Part shown: one piece after another, positions 34,401 through 48,400 of the stretch
Position numbering within the stretch: position 1 is the first letter of the stretch
Layout: every line of letters begins with the position of its first letter
Origin: Zygnema cylindricum
Lineage: Eukaryota > Streptophyta > Zygnematophyceae > Zygnematales > Zygnemataceae
Direction: 5' to 3'
Length of the DNA: 64,000 nucleotides
NCBI GenBank assembly: GCA_037447655.1
Contig: JBBHKE010000413.1
Coordinates: 124,001-188,000, forward strand
The notes under the pieces: generated by a model
Told to the model about the DNA's origin: nothing
Database searches by the model: none
What the model saw: only the letters and a program-made list of their open reading frames with translations
Program-made: the position numbers and the translations under genes

Positions 34401-36971
34401 AAAAGAGGAATTGTTATCTAACTTACACAAACTCTTAGCGATAAAAAAAAAAATTACCTAAATTACACAAGCAGTTAGTGATAAGAGGAATTGTTACCTA
34501 ACTTACAGAAACTGTTAGCAATTACAAGAATTGTTACCTAAATTACACAAATTGTTAGCGATAAGAGGAATTTTTTCTAAATTACACAAACTCTTTGGCT
34601 TATAGACATTATTACCTAACTTACACAAACTGTTAGCGATAACAAGAATTGATAACTAAATTACACAAAGAGTTAGCGATAACAAGAATTGTTATCTAAA
34701 TTACACAAACAGTTAGAAATAACAATAATTGTTACCTAAATTACCCTAACTGTTAGCGATAATAAGAAATGTTACCTAAATTACACAAACAATTAGTGAT
34801 AACAAGAATTGTTATCTTAATTACACAAACTGTTAGCGATAACAAGAATTGTAACCTAAATTACACAAACAGTTTTCACTAACAAGAATGGTTACTCAAC
34901 CTACACAAACTATTTGCGCTAACAAGAATTGTTACCTAAATTACACAAACAGTTAGGGATAACAAGAATTGTTACCTAAATTACACAAATTGTTAGCAAT
35001 AACATGAATTGTTATCTTAGTTACACAAACTATTAGCGCTAAAAGAAATTGTTATCTAACTTACACAAACTATTGTGATAAAAAGAATTGTTACCTAAAT
35101 TACACACACAATTAGCGATAACAGGAACTGTTACCTTAATTACACAAACAGTTAGCGATAACAAAAATTGTCACCTAAATTAAACAAAATGTTAGGAATA
35201 ACAAAAATTGTTTCCTAAATTACACAAACAATTAGCGATAACAAGAATGGTTACCTAACTCACATAAACCGTTAGCGCTAATAGAAATTGTTATCTAACT
35301 TACACAAACTGTTAGGGATAACAAGAATTAAAACCTAAATTACAGAAATAGTTAGCGATAACAAGAATTGTGACCTAAATTACACAAACAATTAGCGATA
35401 ACCGGAATTATTATCTATATTACACAATTTGTTAACAATAACACCAATTGTAATCTAAAATACACTAATTGTTAGTGCTAACATAAATTGTTATCTAACT
35501 TACACAAACTGTTATCGATAACAAGAATTCTTACCTAAATTACACAAACAATTAGCGATAACAAGAATAGTAACCTTAATTACCCAAGCACTTAAGGATA
35601 ACAATAATTGTTACCTAAATTACTCAAATAATTAGCGATAACAAGAATTAATACCTAAAGTACACAAACAGTTAGCGATAACAATAATTCTTATCTTACT
35701 TACACAAAGTGTTTGCGATAACAAGAATTGTTACCTAAATTACACAAATTGTTAGCGCTAACAAGAATTGTTATCTAACTTACAAAAAATGTTAGCGATA
35801 ACAAGAATTGTTACCTAAATTACACAAACAGTTAGCGCTAACAAGAATGGTTACCTAAATTACACAAACAGTTTTTGCTAACAAGAATTGTTACTCAACT
35901 TACACAAACTGTTTGCGCTAACAAGAAATGTTACCTATATTACACAAACTGTTAGTGATAACAACAATGGTTACCTAAATTACACAAACAGTAAGCGATA
36001 AAAAGAATTGTCACCTAAATTATAGAAACTGTTAGCGATAACATGAATTGTTATCTAACTTACACAAACTATTAGCGCTAACACGAATTGTTATCTAACT
36101 TACACAGACTGTTAGTGATAACAATAATTTTTACCTAAATTACACACACAATTAGCGATAACAAGAATTGTTTCCTTCATTGCACAAACTGTTAGCGATA
36201 ACAACAATTGTAACCTAAATTACACAAACAGTTTTTGCTAACAAGAATGGTTACTCAACTTACACAAACTGTTTGCGCTAACAAGAAATGTTACCTATAT
36301 TACACAAACTGTTAGTGATAACAACAATGGTTACCTAAATTACACAAACAGTTAGCGATAAAAAGAATTGTCACCTAAATTATATAAACTGTTAGCGATA
36401 ACATGAATTGTTATCTAAATTTCACAAACAGTTAGCGATAACAATAAATGTTATCTAACTTACACAAAATTGTTAGCGATAATAGGAATTGTTATCTAAC
36501 TTACACAAACTATAAGCGATATCAAGAATTGTTACCTAAATTAGAGAAACAATTTGCGATAACATGAATTGTAACCTAAATTACACAAACAATTAGCGAT
36601 AACAAGAAAGGTTACCTAACATACACAAACTATAAGCGCTAACAGGAATTGTTATCTAACTAACACAAACTATTAGGGATACCAAGAATTGTGACCTAAT
36701 TTACACAAATAGTTAGCGATAATAGGAATTAGTACCTTACTTATAGAAATTGTTTGCGATAACAAGAATTGTTACCTAAATATCACAAACTGTAAGCGAT
36801 AACAAGAATTGTTTTCTAAATTACACAAACTGTTTGTGCTAAAAGACATTGTTACCTAACTTACACAAACTTTTAGCGCTAACAAGAATTGTTACCTAAA
36901 TACACAAATAGTTAGCGATAACACGAATTGTTATCTAAATTACACAAATAGTTAGGGATAACAAGAATTGG
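31494..36971 (+). repeat. Sat40 satellite, block 2 (about 137 monomers)
   Basis: Same 40-bp monomer and orientation as block 1. The first five bases are the right TTACC target duplication of Cop-5. Nine-monomer block 35868-36010 is repeated 360 bp later at 36228-36370, including the unusual CAGTTTTTGCTAAC and GTTTGCGCTAAC variants. The right edge is the ATTGG target duplication of Cop-6 (36967-36971). Confidence 0.97.
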
Positions 36972-37661
36972 TATTGAAAAGTAAGCTTTAGTAAGTCTTA
37001 GAAATTTGAGTCTAAGCCTTATAATATTTTTGGAATACCAACAGTTCAATATTGACCAAATTTAGTGTGGATTTTTTGTAGTATCTACACGAATTGATAT
37101 CTTTAAGTTAATTAGTGTGTAGGGCCGCCAATGAATGTAGACGTGATAAGAATCACCCGGATTTTTAGGGTATAGATATTGTTAGTGGACAATTCTGGTC
37201 CAAACACTTAGATTTTCGTTAGTACACTGTCTGGTGAACCATGTACATACGTTTTAGATGTTTTCTAGATATTTTAGATGTTTTTTAGATCTTTTGAGTA
37301 TTTAGTTCAATTAGGATTGATCATTTCAATACAGAATGTACATTCTACACAAGAATTAAGGAAATGAGAGCACTAAATGCAGTTTAAGGTGTTTTATGCT
37401 CTATTGTCTATAATTTGCTTGTAGTACATGTTTGTTTGGTTGAAATACCTCTTTCGTTTGGAGTTACATATCTTACACTATAGATCTAGTGTTTTAGGCA
37501 TTTCTCTTTGGGTTTGCTTCCGCTAACATGTCTGATAATGGCTCAGCTCCTATTGCAAGTGCTCCTATTAGCCCTAGTGCTCCACCTGCTCTTGCTGGTG
37601 CAAGTGTGGCTCCTAGTGGGAGTGGATCACAGCCGAGTCTTAATGCCCATGACCTTCAACA
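36972..37661 (+). repeat. Cop-6 5' LTR (690 bp)
   Basis: Starts TATTGAAAAG and ends CTTCAACA, an imperfect terminal inverted repeat. Contains ATG 37528 followed by 44 codons plus CA up to its end, the longest LTR-encoded gag N-terminus in the window. Confidence 0.9.
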
Positions 37662-39288
37662 AGTTATGGGCCCACCGCCCAAATTGCCTATTTTTGACAG
37701 AACTGACTACTTATACTAGGAAGATATGTTGAGCTCATATTTCGAGGAGAGGGACTTGTCACCCATTGTGGAAGGAACAGCGGATGTGACTGCGCCGGAT
37801 TGGAGAAAGAAGAATCTCCATTGCCTCAACGTCTTAAAGCAATGTATGACAAAAGATTTGGTAATGTCGTATCTTGAGATGAAGAAAGCCTTTGAAGTTT
37901 GGTTTAGTATACGTGCTATGTATGTTCAGCTAGATGTTACCGTTCAGACTAACATAGCAACTCAGATTTTTGAATTTAAGTGTTCTAGAGGTAGTATCTC
38001 TGATCATTGTCATGCTAAGAAAAGGTTGTTTCTTCAGAGTACTAGTGCAGTTGGGGACTTTTCACCACCTCAGTAGACTATGTTCTTGATGAGAACTTTG
38101 CGCGATGAATATAAGGGAGCCATGGATAGGCTTAGGACTATTCCACAACGTCAATCGAACATAGCTTTAGCAAAACAACTTATTTTGAGCGGAGAAGCTA
38201 ACCAAATGTCACAAAGAGGTAGTAGTAAGTCTGTTCAGGCACTAGCTAACCAGTTTTCAGACTCTAAGATTGGCAATGGCAGTGGCAGAGGTAGTGGTCC
38301 TAGAAGAACACCTTTGACATGCTATTATTGTGATCAAAAAGGCCATGTTTTCAGATTGTGTAATGCCTACAAGAGAGCGAAAGCTACATGAAATTTTTGC
38401 TCTGGTTGGGACGAAAGCCGGGTTCCTTCTCAATCTGGTGGACGGCCAACTTCTCTATTCAACGAACTAAAGCAGGAGGATGTGAGCAGCTATCCTATCA
38501 ACAGCGAAAAGAAATACTTTACGATGGCAAAAGCAACGAAAGGAGTGGAGAAAGACGAATGGATAATGGACTGCGGTGCATCTGCCCACATGTGCCGGAA
38601 TCGCCATCTATATGAGAGCATTCAATCTATTTCACCCATCAAAATTTATTTTAGTGATGATACCTTTGTTGAGTCAAAAGCAAAGGGGAGGGTGTCACTT
38701 ATGTTGAACGTAGAGGGAAAACCTGTGAAAAGGGTTTTGGAAGATGTGTTGCATGTCCCAGCTTTTAAAAGAAACTTTTTCTCTACGTCGGTGGTAGAAA
38801 AGAAAGGTTTTAAAACTATATCTGAGAATGGAAAGAAAACAGTGAGTAAGAATTGGAAAATAGTTGTAGAAGGATTTGCTGGAGGAAACAATTTGTATCG
38901 GTTGAGTCTTGCAAATGATAATGACAATGATGTTATGTACTCAAGTGTAATCAGTGATTGTGATTTATGGCATAAACGTTTAGGACATGTGAATTATGAT
39001 AGATTAGAAAAGATGGTAAATCAAAAAATGGTGGAAGGTGTAAAAATTAGTCAAAAACCAGCATCAAATGTATGTGATGGTTGTGCAATGGGAAAAATTC
39101 ATAAGTTGCCTTTCCCTTTGCAAACTGATCATAAAAGTAGCAGGGTGCTAGAACTAATTTATTCAGATGTATGGGGGCCATCTAGGTATCCATCTGTGGG
39201 AGGTGCTAAGTTTATGCTTTCCTTTACTGATGAATATAGTAGATTTACTACAGTTTATTTTTTAAAGAGTACATGTTTGTTTGGTTGA
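37528..39288 (+). pseudogene. Cop-6 gag-protease-integrase fragment, with stops
   Basis: ATG 37528 opens a Ser/Ala/Pro-rich N-terminus inside the LTR, crosses the primer site and reads PKLPIFDRTDYLY to TAG 37717-37719 at a conserved Trp position. Further stops are TAG 38074-38076 and TGA 38389-38391. Gag knuckle CYYCDQKGHVFRLC is near 38320-38360. Protease-integrase is open at 38482-39288: WIMDCGASAHMC (DCG where DSG or DTG is usual), HKRLGHVNYDR, CDGCAMGK, YSDVWGPSR. The last residues TCLFG are already LTR sequence beyond the deletion joint. Confidence 0.88.
37662..37676 (+). other. Cop-6 primer-binding site, initiator tRNA-Met anticodon type
   Basis: AGTTATGGGCCCACC follows the LTR directly; 14 of 15 bases fit GGTTATGGGCCCACC, the best full-length fit here together with Cop-3. 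Codes V-M-G-P-P in gag. Confidence 0.88.
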
Positions 39289-39485
39289 AATACCTCTTTC
39301 GTTTGGAGTTACATATCTTACACTATAGATCTAGTCTTCTAGGCATTTCTCTTTGGGTTTGCTTCCTCTAACATGTCTGATAATAGTTTAGCTCTTATTG
39401 CAAGTGCTCATATTAGCCATAGTGCTTTACCTGCTCCTAGTGAGAATGGATCACAGCCGAGTCTTAATGCCCATGACCTTCAACA
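39268..39485 (+). repeat. Cop-6 3' LTR, last third
   Basis: Begins at AGTACATGTTTGTTTGG, matching 37422 onward in the 5' LTR, and ends CTTCAACA. ATG 39373 starts 37 codons plus CA; relative to the 5' copy it lacks 21 bp, exactly seven codons. The joint shows AGTA microhomology with the integrase coding text. Confidence 0.88.
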
Positions 39486-42400
39486 ATTGGTACCTAAATT
39501 ACACAAACACTTAGCAATAACAAGATTTGTTACCTAAATTACAGAAACAGTTAGCGATAACAGGAATTGTTACCAAAATTACACAAACTGTTAGCGATAA
39601 CAAAAATTGTTACCTAAATTAGAAAAACAATTAGCGATAACAGGAATTGTTTCCTTAATTACACAAAAAGTTGTCGATAACAGGAATTATTATCTAACTT
39701 ACATAAACTGTTAGCAATAACAAGAATTGTTACCTAAATTACACAACCACTTAGCAATAACAAGAATTTTTACTTTACTTACACAAACTGTTAGCGCTAA
39801 CAAAAATTGTTACCTAAATTACACAAGCAGTTCGCGATAACAATAATTGTTACTTTAATAACACAAACAGTTAGCGATAACAAGAATTGTTACCTAAATT
39901 ACACACTTATTTAGCAATAACAGGTATACTTACCTAAATAACACAAACAGTTAGCGATAACTGGAATTGCTACCTAAATTACACACACAATTAGCGATAA
40001 TAGGAATATTTACCTAAATTACACAAGAAGTTAGCCATAACAAGACTTGTTACCTAAATTACAAAAACAATTAGCGATAACAAAATTTTTTATCTAAGTT
40101 ACACAAACTATTAGCGATAACAAGAATTGTTACCTAAATTACACAAACAATTTGCGATAACAAAAATTGTTATCTAAATTACACAAACAATTAGCGATAA
40201 TAGGAATTGTTACCTAAATTACACAAACAGTTAGCGATAACAAGGATTTTTACCTAAATTACAGAAAAAGTTAGCGATAACAAGAATTGTTACCTAAATT
40301 ACACTCACATTTAGCGATAACAGGAATTTTGACCTAAATTACACAAACTGTTAGCGATAACAAAAATTGTAACTAACTTACACAAACTTTTAGCGATAAC
40401 AAGATTTATTACCTAAATTACACAAACAATTAGCGATAACAAGAGTTTTAACCTACATTACAGATTGAATTATCGATAAAAGGAATTGTGACCTAAATAC
40501 AGAAACAGTTAGTAATAAAAGGAAATGTTACCTAAAATAAACAAAATGTTAGTGATAACAAGAATTGTTACCTAAATTACACAAACAATTAGCGATAACC
40601 AGAATGGTTACCTAACTTATACAACTGTTAGCGCTTAAAGGAATTGTTATCTAACTTAAACAAAATGTTAACGATAACAAGAATTGTAACCTAAATTACA
40701 AAAACAATTAGCGATAATAAGAATTGTTACCTAAATTACACAAACTGTTAGCGATAACAAGAATTATTATCTAACTTACACAAACTTTTAGCGATAACAA
40801 GAATTATTACCTAAATTACACAACAATTAGCGATAACAAGAATTGTTACCTAAATTACACAAACAATTAGCGATAACAAGAATTGTTACCTACATTATGC
40901 AAACAGTTAGCGATAACAGGATTTGTTATCTAACTTACACAAACTATTAGAGATAACAAAAATTGTTACCTAAATTACACAAGCACTTAGCGATAACAGG
41001 AATTGTTACCTAAATTACACAAATTCTTAACGCTAACAAGAATTGTTTCCTAACTTACACAAACTGTTAGCAATAACAAGAATTTATATCTAAATTACAC
41101 AAAAAGTTAGCGATAACACGAATTAGTATCTAAATTACACAAACGGTTAGCGATAATAATAATTGTTTCCTAAATTATAGAAACAGTTAGCGATAACATG
41201 AATGTTTACATAAATTACACAAACAGTTAGCGATAATAAGAATTATTACCTAAATTACACACATTTAGCGATAACAGGAATTGTTTCCTAAATTACACAA
41301 ACAGTTAGCGATAACAGGAATTGTTATTTAACTTACACAATTGTTAGCCATAATAAAAATTGTTACCTAAATTACATAAGCAGTTAGAGATAACAGGAAT
41401 TGTTACCTAACTTACACAAACTGTTAGCGATAACAAGAATTGTTACCTAAATTACTTAAGTACTAAGCGATAACAAGAATTTATATCTAAATTAAAAAAA
41501 AAGTTAGCCATAACACGAATTGTTATCTAAATTACACAAACTGTTAGAGATAACAGGAATTGTAATCTAAATTACACAAACTGCTAGCGATAACAAGAAT
41601 TGTTATCTAAATTACACAAACTGTTAGCTATAACAGAAAATGTAATCTAACTTACACAAACTATTAGCGATAACAATAATTGTTTCCTAAATAACACAAA
41701 CAAATAGTGATAACAAGAATTGTTATCTAAATTACACAAACTGTTAGCGAAAACAAGAATTGTTACCTAAATTACACAAACAGTTAGCGATAATAAGAAT
41801 TGTTACCTAAATTACACACATTTAGCGATAACAGGAATTGTTTCCTAAATTACACAAACAGTTAGCGATAACAGGAATTGTTATCTAACTTACACAATTG
41901 TTAGCCATAATAAGAATTGTTACCTAAATTACATAAGCAGTTAGAGATAATAGGAATTGTTACCTAACTTACACAAACAGTTAGCGATAACAAGAATTGT
42001 TACCTAAATTACACAAGTACTAAGCGATAACAGGAATTTATATCTAAATTAAATAAAAAAAAAGCCATAACACGAATTGTTATCTAAATTACACAAACTG
42101 TTAGAGATAACAGGAATTGTAATCTTATTTACACAAACTGCTAGCGATAACAAGAATTGTTATCTAACTTACACAATCTGTTAGCAATAACAAGAATATT
42201 TACCTAAATTACAGAAACAGTTAGCGATAATAGGAACTGTTGCCTAAATTACACAAACTGTTAGCGATAACAAGAATTGTTACCTAAATTACACAAACAA
42301 TTAGCGAAAACATGAATTATTACCTAAACTACACAAAGAGTTAGCGATAACAGAAATTGTTATCTAACTTACACAATCTGTTAGCGATAACAAGAATTGT

Positions 42401-45400
42401 TACCTAAATTACACAAGCAGTTAGCGATAATAGTAATTGTTACTTTACTTACATAAACAGTTAGCGCTAACAAGAACTTTTACCTAAATTACACAAGCAG
42501 TTAGCAATACCAAGAATTATTATCTAAATCACACAAGCTATTAGCAATAACAAGAATTGTTACCTAAACTACAGAAATAGTTAGCGATAACAGGAATTGT
42601 TATCTAAATTACACAAATTGTTAGCAATAACAAGAATTGTTACCTAAATGACAAAAACAGTTAGCAATAACAAGAATTGTTTCCTAAATTACAAAAACAG
42701 TTTGCGATAACAAGAATTGTTATCTAAATTACACAAAAAATTAGCGATAACAGGAGTATTACCTAAATTACACAAATTGTTAGCGTTAACAAGAATTATT
42801 ATCTAACTTACAAAAACTGTTAGCGATAACAAGAATTGTGACCTAAATTACACAAACAATTAGCGATAACTGGAATTATTATCTTAATTACACAATTTGT
42901 AAGCAATAACACCAATTGTAATCTAAATTACACAAACTGTTAGTGCTAACATGAATTGTTATCTAACTTACACAAACTGTTATCGATAACAAGAATTATT
43001 ACGTAAATTACACATACAATTAGCGATAACAAGAATTGTTACCTAAATTACACAAACAGTTAGCGATTATATAAATAGCTACCTAAATTATATAAAGAGT
43101 TAGAGATAACACAAATTTTGCCTAACTTACACAAACTGTTAGCGCTAACAAGAATTGTTACCCAAAATTACACAAATTTTGTGTTGACAAGAATTTTTTC
43201 CTAACTTACACAAACTGTTAATGATAACAGGAATTGATATCTAAATTACACAAACAGTTAGGGATAACACAAATTATTACCTAAATTACAAAAACAATTA
43301 GAGATAATAAGAATTGTTATCTAAACTACAAAAGCAGTTAGCAATAACAAAAATTGTTTCCTAAATTAAAGAAATAGTTAGCGATAACAAAAATTGTTAC
43401 CTAAATTTTCTAAATGTTAGCAATAACAAAAATTGTTACCGAAATTACACAAACAATTAGCAATAACAAGAATGGTTAAGTAACTTACACAAACAATTAA
43501 CGATAACATGAATAGTAACCTTAATTACACAAGCACTTAACGATAACAAGAATTGTTACCTAAATTACACAAACAATTAGCGATAACAAGAATTAATACC
43601 TTAATTACACTAACAGTTAGCGATAACAAGAATTCTTATCTAACTTACACAAATTGTTAGCGATAACAAGAATTGTTACCTAAATTACACAAATTGTTAG
43701 CTTTAACAAGAATTGTTATCTAACTTACAAAAAATGTTAGCGATAACAAGAATTGTCACCTAAATTACTCAAACTGTTCGCGCTAACAAGAATAGTTACC
43801 TAACTTACACAAACTGTTAGCGATAAGAGGAATTGTTATCTAACTTACACAAACTCTTAGCGATAAAAAAAATAGTTACCTAACTTACAGAAACTGTTAG
43901 TGATAAGAGGAATTGTTATCTAACTTACACAAACTCTTAGCGATAACAAGAATTGTTACCTAAATTACACAAACTTTTAGCGATAAGAGGAATTTTTTCT
44001 AAATTACACAAACTATTTTGGCTAATAGACATTATTTCCTAACTTACACAAACTGTTAGCGATAACAGGAATTGATATCTAAATTACACAAAGAGTTAGC
44101 GATTGCTGGAATTGTTATCTAAATTACACATATAGTTAGCGATAACAAAAAATGTTACCTAAATTACATAAACAATTAGTGATAACAAGAATTGTTACCT
44201 AAATTACTCAAACATTTAGTGATAACAAGAATTGTTATCTTAATTACACAAACTGTTAGCGATAACAAGAATTGTAACCTAAATTACACAAACAGTTTTT
44301 GCTAACATGAATGGTTACTCAACTTACACAAACTGTTTGCGCTAACAAGAATTGTTACCTATATTACACAAACTGTTAGTGATAACAAAAATTGTTACCT
44401 AAATTACACAAATAGTTAGCAATAACAAGAATTGTTACCTAAATTACGGAAACTGTTAGCAATAACATGAATTGTTATCTAACTTACACAAACTATTAGC
44501 TCTAATAGGAATTGTTATCTAACTTACACAAACTATTGTGATAACAAGAATTGTTACCTAAATTACACACACAAAAAGCGATAACACGAATTTTTACCTT
44601 AATTACACAAATAGTTAGCGCTAGCAGGAAATGTTATCTAACTCCACAAATTTGTTTGCAAAACACGAACTGTTATCTAAATTACACAAACACTTAGAGA
44701 TAACAAGAATTGTTATCTAAAATACACAAGCAGTTAGCAATAACAAGAATTGTTACCTAAATTACAGAAACAATTAGCGAAAACAAAAATTGTTACCTAA
44801 ATTAAACAAAATGTTAGCAATAACAAAAATTGTGACCTAAATAACACAAACAATTAGCGATAACAAGAATGGTTACCTAACTTACATAAAATGTTAGCGC
44901 TAACAGAAATTGTTATCTAACTTACACAAACTGTTAGCGATAACAAGAATTATAACCTAAATTACACAAACAATTAGCGATAACAGGAATTATTATCTTA
45001 ATTACACAATTTGTAAGCAATAACACCAATTGTAATCTAAATTACACAAATTGTTAGTGCTAACATGTATTGTTATCTAACTTACACAAACTGTTATCGA
45101 TAACAAGAATTATTACGTAAATTACACATACAATTAGCGATAACAAGAATTGTTACCTAAATTACACAAACAATTAGCGATAACAAGAATTATAACCTTA
45201 ATTACCCAAGCACTTAAGGATAACAATAATTGTTACCTAAATTACACAAATAATTAGCGATAACAATAATTAATACCTAAAATACACAAACAGTTAGCGA
45301 TAACAGGAATTCTTATCTTACTTACACAAACTGTTAGCGATAACAAGAATTGTTACCTAAATTACACAAATTGTTAGCGCTAACAAGAATTGTTATCTAA

Positions 45401-48400
45401 CTTACAAAAAATGTTAGCGATAACAAGAATTGTTACCAAAATTACACAAATAGTTAGCGCTAACAAGAATGGTTACCTAACTTAAAAAAACTGTTTGCGC
45501 TAAAAAAAATGGCTACCTTACCTACACAAACTGTTAGCGTTAACAAGAATTGTTATCTAATTACTCAAACTGTTAGCGCTAAAAAGAATAGTTACCTAAC
45601 TTACAGAAACTGTTAGCGATAACAAGAATTGTTATCTAACTTACACAAACTCTTAGCGATAACAAGAATTGTTACCTAAATTACACAAGCAGTTAGTGAT
45701 AAGAGGAATTGTTACCTAACTTACAGAAACTGTTAGCGATAACGAGAATTGTTACCTAAATTACACAAACTTTTAGCAATAAGAGGAATTTTTTCTAAAT
45801 TACACAAACTATTTTGGTTAATAGACATTATTTCCTAACTTACACAAACTGTTAGCGATAACAGGAATTGATATCTAAATTACACAAAGAGTTAGCGATT
45901 GCTGGAATTGATATCTAAATTACACATACAGTTAGCAATAACAAGAATTGTTACCTAAATTACACAAACCTTTAGCGATAAGAGGATTTTTTTCTAAATT
46001 ACACAAACTATTTTGGCTAATAGACATTATTACCTAACTTACACAAACTGTTAGCGATAACACAAATTGATATCTAAATTACACAAAGAGTTAGCGATTA
46101 CTGGAATTGTTATCTAAATTACACATACAGTTAGCGATTACAAAAATTGTTACCTAAATTACACAAACAGTTAGAAATAACAAGAATTGTTACCTAAATT
46201 ACCCAAACTGTTAGCGATAATAAGAATTGTTACCTAAATTACACAAACATTTAGTGATAACAAGAATTGTTATCTTAATTACACAAACTGTTAGCGATAA
46301 CAAGAATTGTAACCTAAATTACACAAACAGTTTTTGCTAACAAGAATGGTTACTCAACTTACACAAACTGTTTGCGCTAACAAGAATTGTTAACTTTATT
46401 ACACAAACTATTAGTGATAACAACAATGGTTACCTAAATTACACAACTAGTTAGAGATAACAAGAATTTTACCTAAATTACAGAAACTGTTAGCAATAAC
46501 ATGAATTGTTATCTAACTTACACAAACTATTAGCGCTAACCCGAATTGTTACCTAATTTACACACACAATTAGCGATTATTACAATTATTACCTTAATTA
46601 CACAAAGAGTTTGCGATAAAAGGAAATGTTATCTAACTTACACAAAATTGTTAGTGATAACAGGAATTGTTACCTAACTTACACAAACAATTAGCGCTAA
46701 CAATAAGTTTTACTCAAAATTACACAAATTTTTATGCTTACAGGAATATTTTCCTAACTTACACAAACAGTTAGCGATAACAGGAATTGATATCTAAATT
46801 ACACAAATAGTTAGCGATAACAAGAATTGTTACCTAAATTACACAAACAGGTAGCGATAAGAGAAATTCTTATCTAACTTACACAAACTGTTAGCAATAA
46901 CAAGAATTGTTACCTAAATTACACAAGAAGTTAGAGATAACACGAAATGTAACCTAACTTCCACAAACTATTAGCGCTAACAAAAATTGATACCCAAAAT
47001 TACACAAATTCTTAGCGCTGAAAAGAATTTTTTCCTAACTTACACAAACTGTTAGCAATAACAAGAATTGATATCTAAATTACACAAAAATTTAGCGTTA
47101 ACAAGAATGGTTACCTAACTTACACAAACTGATAGCGATAACAAGAATTGTTATCCAAATAACACAAACAGTTAGCGATAACAATAATTGTTACCTAAAT
47201 TACACAAACAATTAGCGATAACAAAAATTGTTACCTAAATTACACAACATTTAGCGATAAGAAAAATTGTTACCTAACTTACATAAACAATTAGCGATAA
47301 CAATAATAGTTACCTAAATTACACAAACAGTTAGCGATAACATCAATTGTTACCTAAATTACACAAACAGTTAGTGATAACAAGAATTGTTACCTAAATT
47401 ACACACACATTTAGCGATAACAATAATTGTTACCTAAATTACACAAATAGTTAGCGATAACAGCAATTGTTACCTAACTTACACAAACAATTAGCGCTAA
47501 TAAGGAGTTTTACCCAAAATTACACAAATTTTTAATGCTGACAGGAATTTTTTCCTAACTTACACAAACTGTTAGCGATAACAGGAATTGATATCTAAAT
47601 TACACAAATAGTTAGCGATAATAAGAATTGTTACCTAAATAATACAAACAATAGAGATAACAAGTATTGTTACCAAAATCACACAAACAGTTAGCAATAA
47701 CAAGAATTGTTACCTAAATTACACAAACAGTTAGCGATAACAAGAATTGTTACCTAAATTACAAAAAGAGTTAGAAATAAAAAAAATTATTACCTAAATT
47801 GAACAAAATGTTAGTGATAACAAGAATTGTTACCTAAATTACACAAACTATTAGCGATAACAAGAATGGTTACCTAACTTACACAAACTGTTAGCGCGCT
47901 AATAGGAATTGTTATCTAACTTACACAAATTGTTAGCGATAACAAAAATTGTTACCTAAAATTCACAAACAGTTAGCGACAACAAGAATTGTTACTTAAA
48001 TTACACAAGTAGTTAGCGATAACAAGAATTGTTATCTATAATACACAAACTGTTAGCTCTACCTGGAATTGGTACCTAAATTACACAAACTATTAGCGAT
48101 AACATGAATTGTTTTATAAATTACACAGACTGTTTGTGCTTAAGGACATTAATACCTAACTTACACAAAATTTTAGCGCTAACAGGAATTGTTACCTAAA
48201 TACACAAATTCCTAGCGCTATTAGAAATTGTTTACTAACTCACACAAACTGTTAGCGATAACAATAATTGTTACCTAAATTACACAAACAAATAGCGATA
48301 ACAAAAATTGTTTTTTTAACTTATACAAATTGTTAGTGATAACAAGAATTGTTATCTAACTTATACAAATTGTTAGAGATAACAAGAATTGTTACCTAAA

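Larger units (their letters stand above)
36972..39485 (+). mobile_element. Ty1/copia Cop-6, internally deleted, inserted in Sat40
   Basis: Plus-strand element flanked by the perfect target duplication ATTGG (36967-36971 and 39486-39490). It has a full 5' LTR (690 bp), gag, protease and the first part of integrase. It then jumps near 39268 to the last 215 bp or so of the 3' LTR. RT, RNase H and two thirds of the 3' LTR are gone, so it cannot move by itself. Confidence 0.93.
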
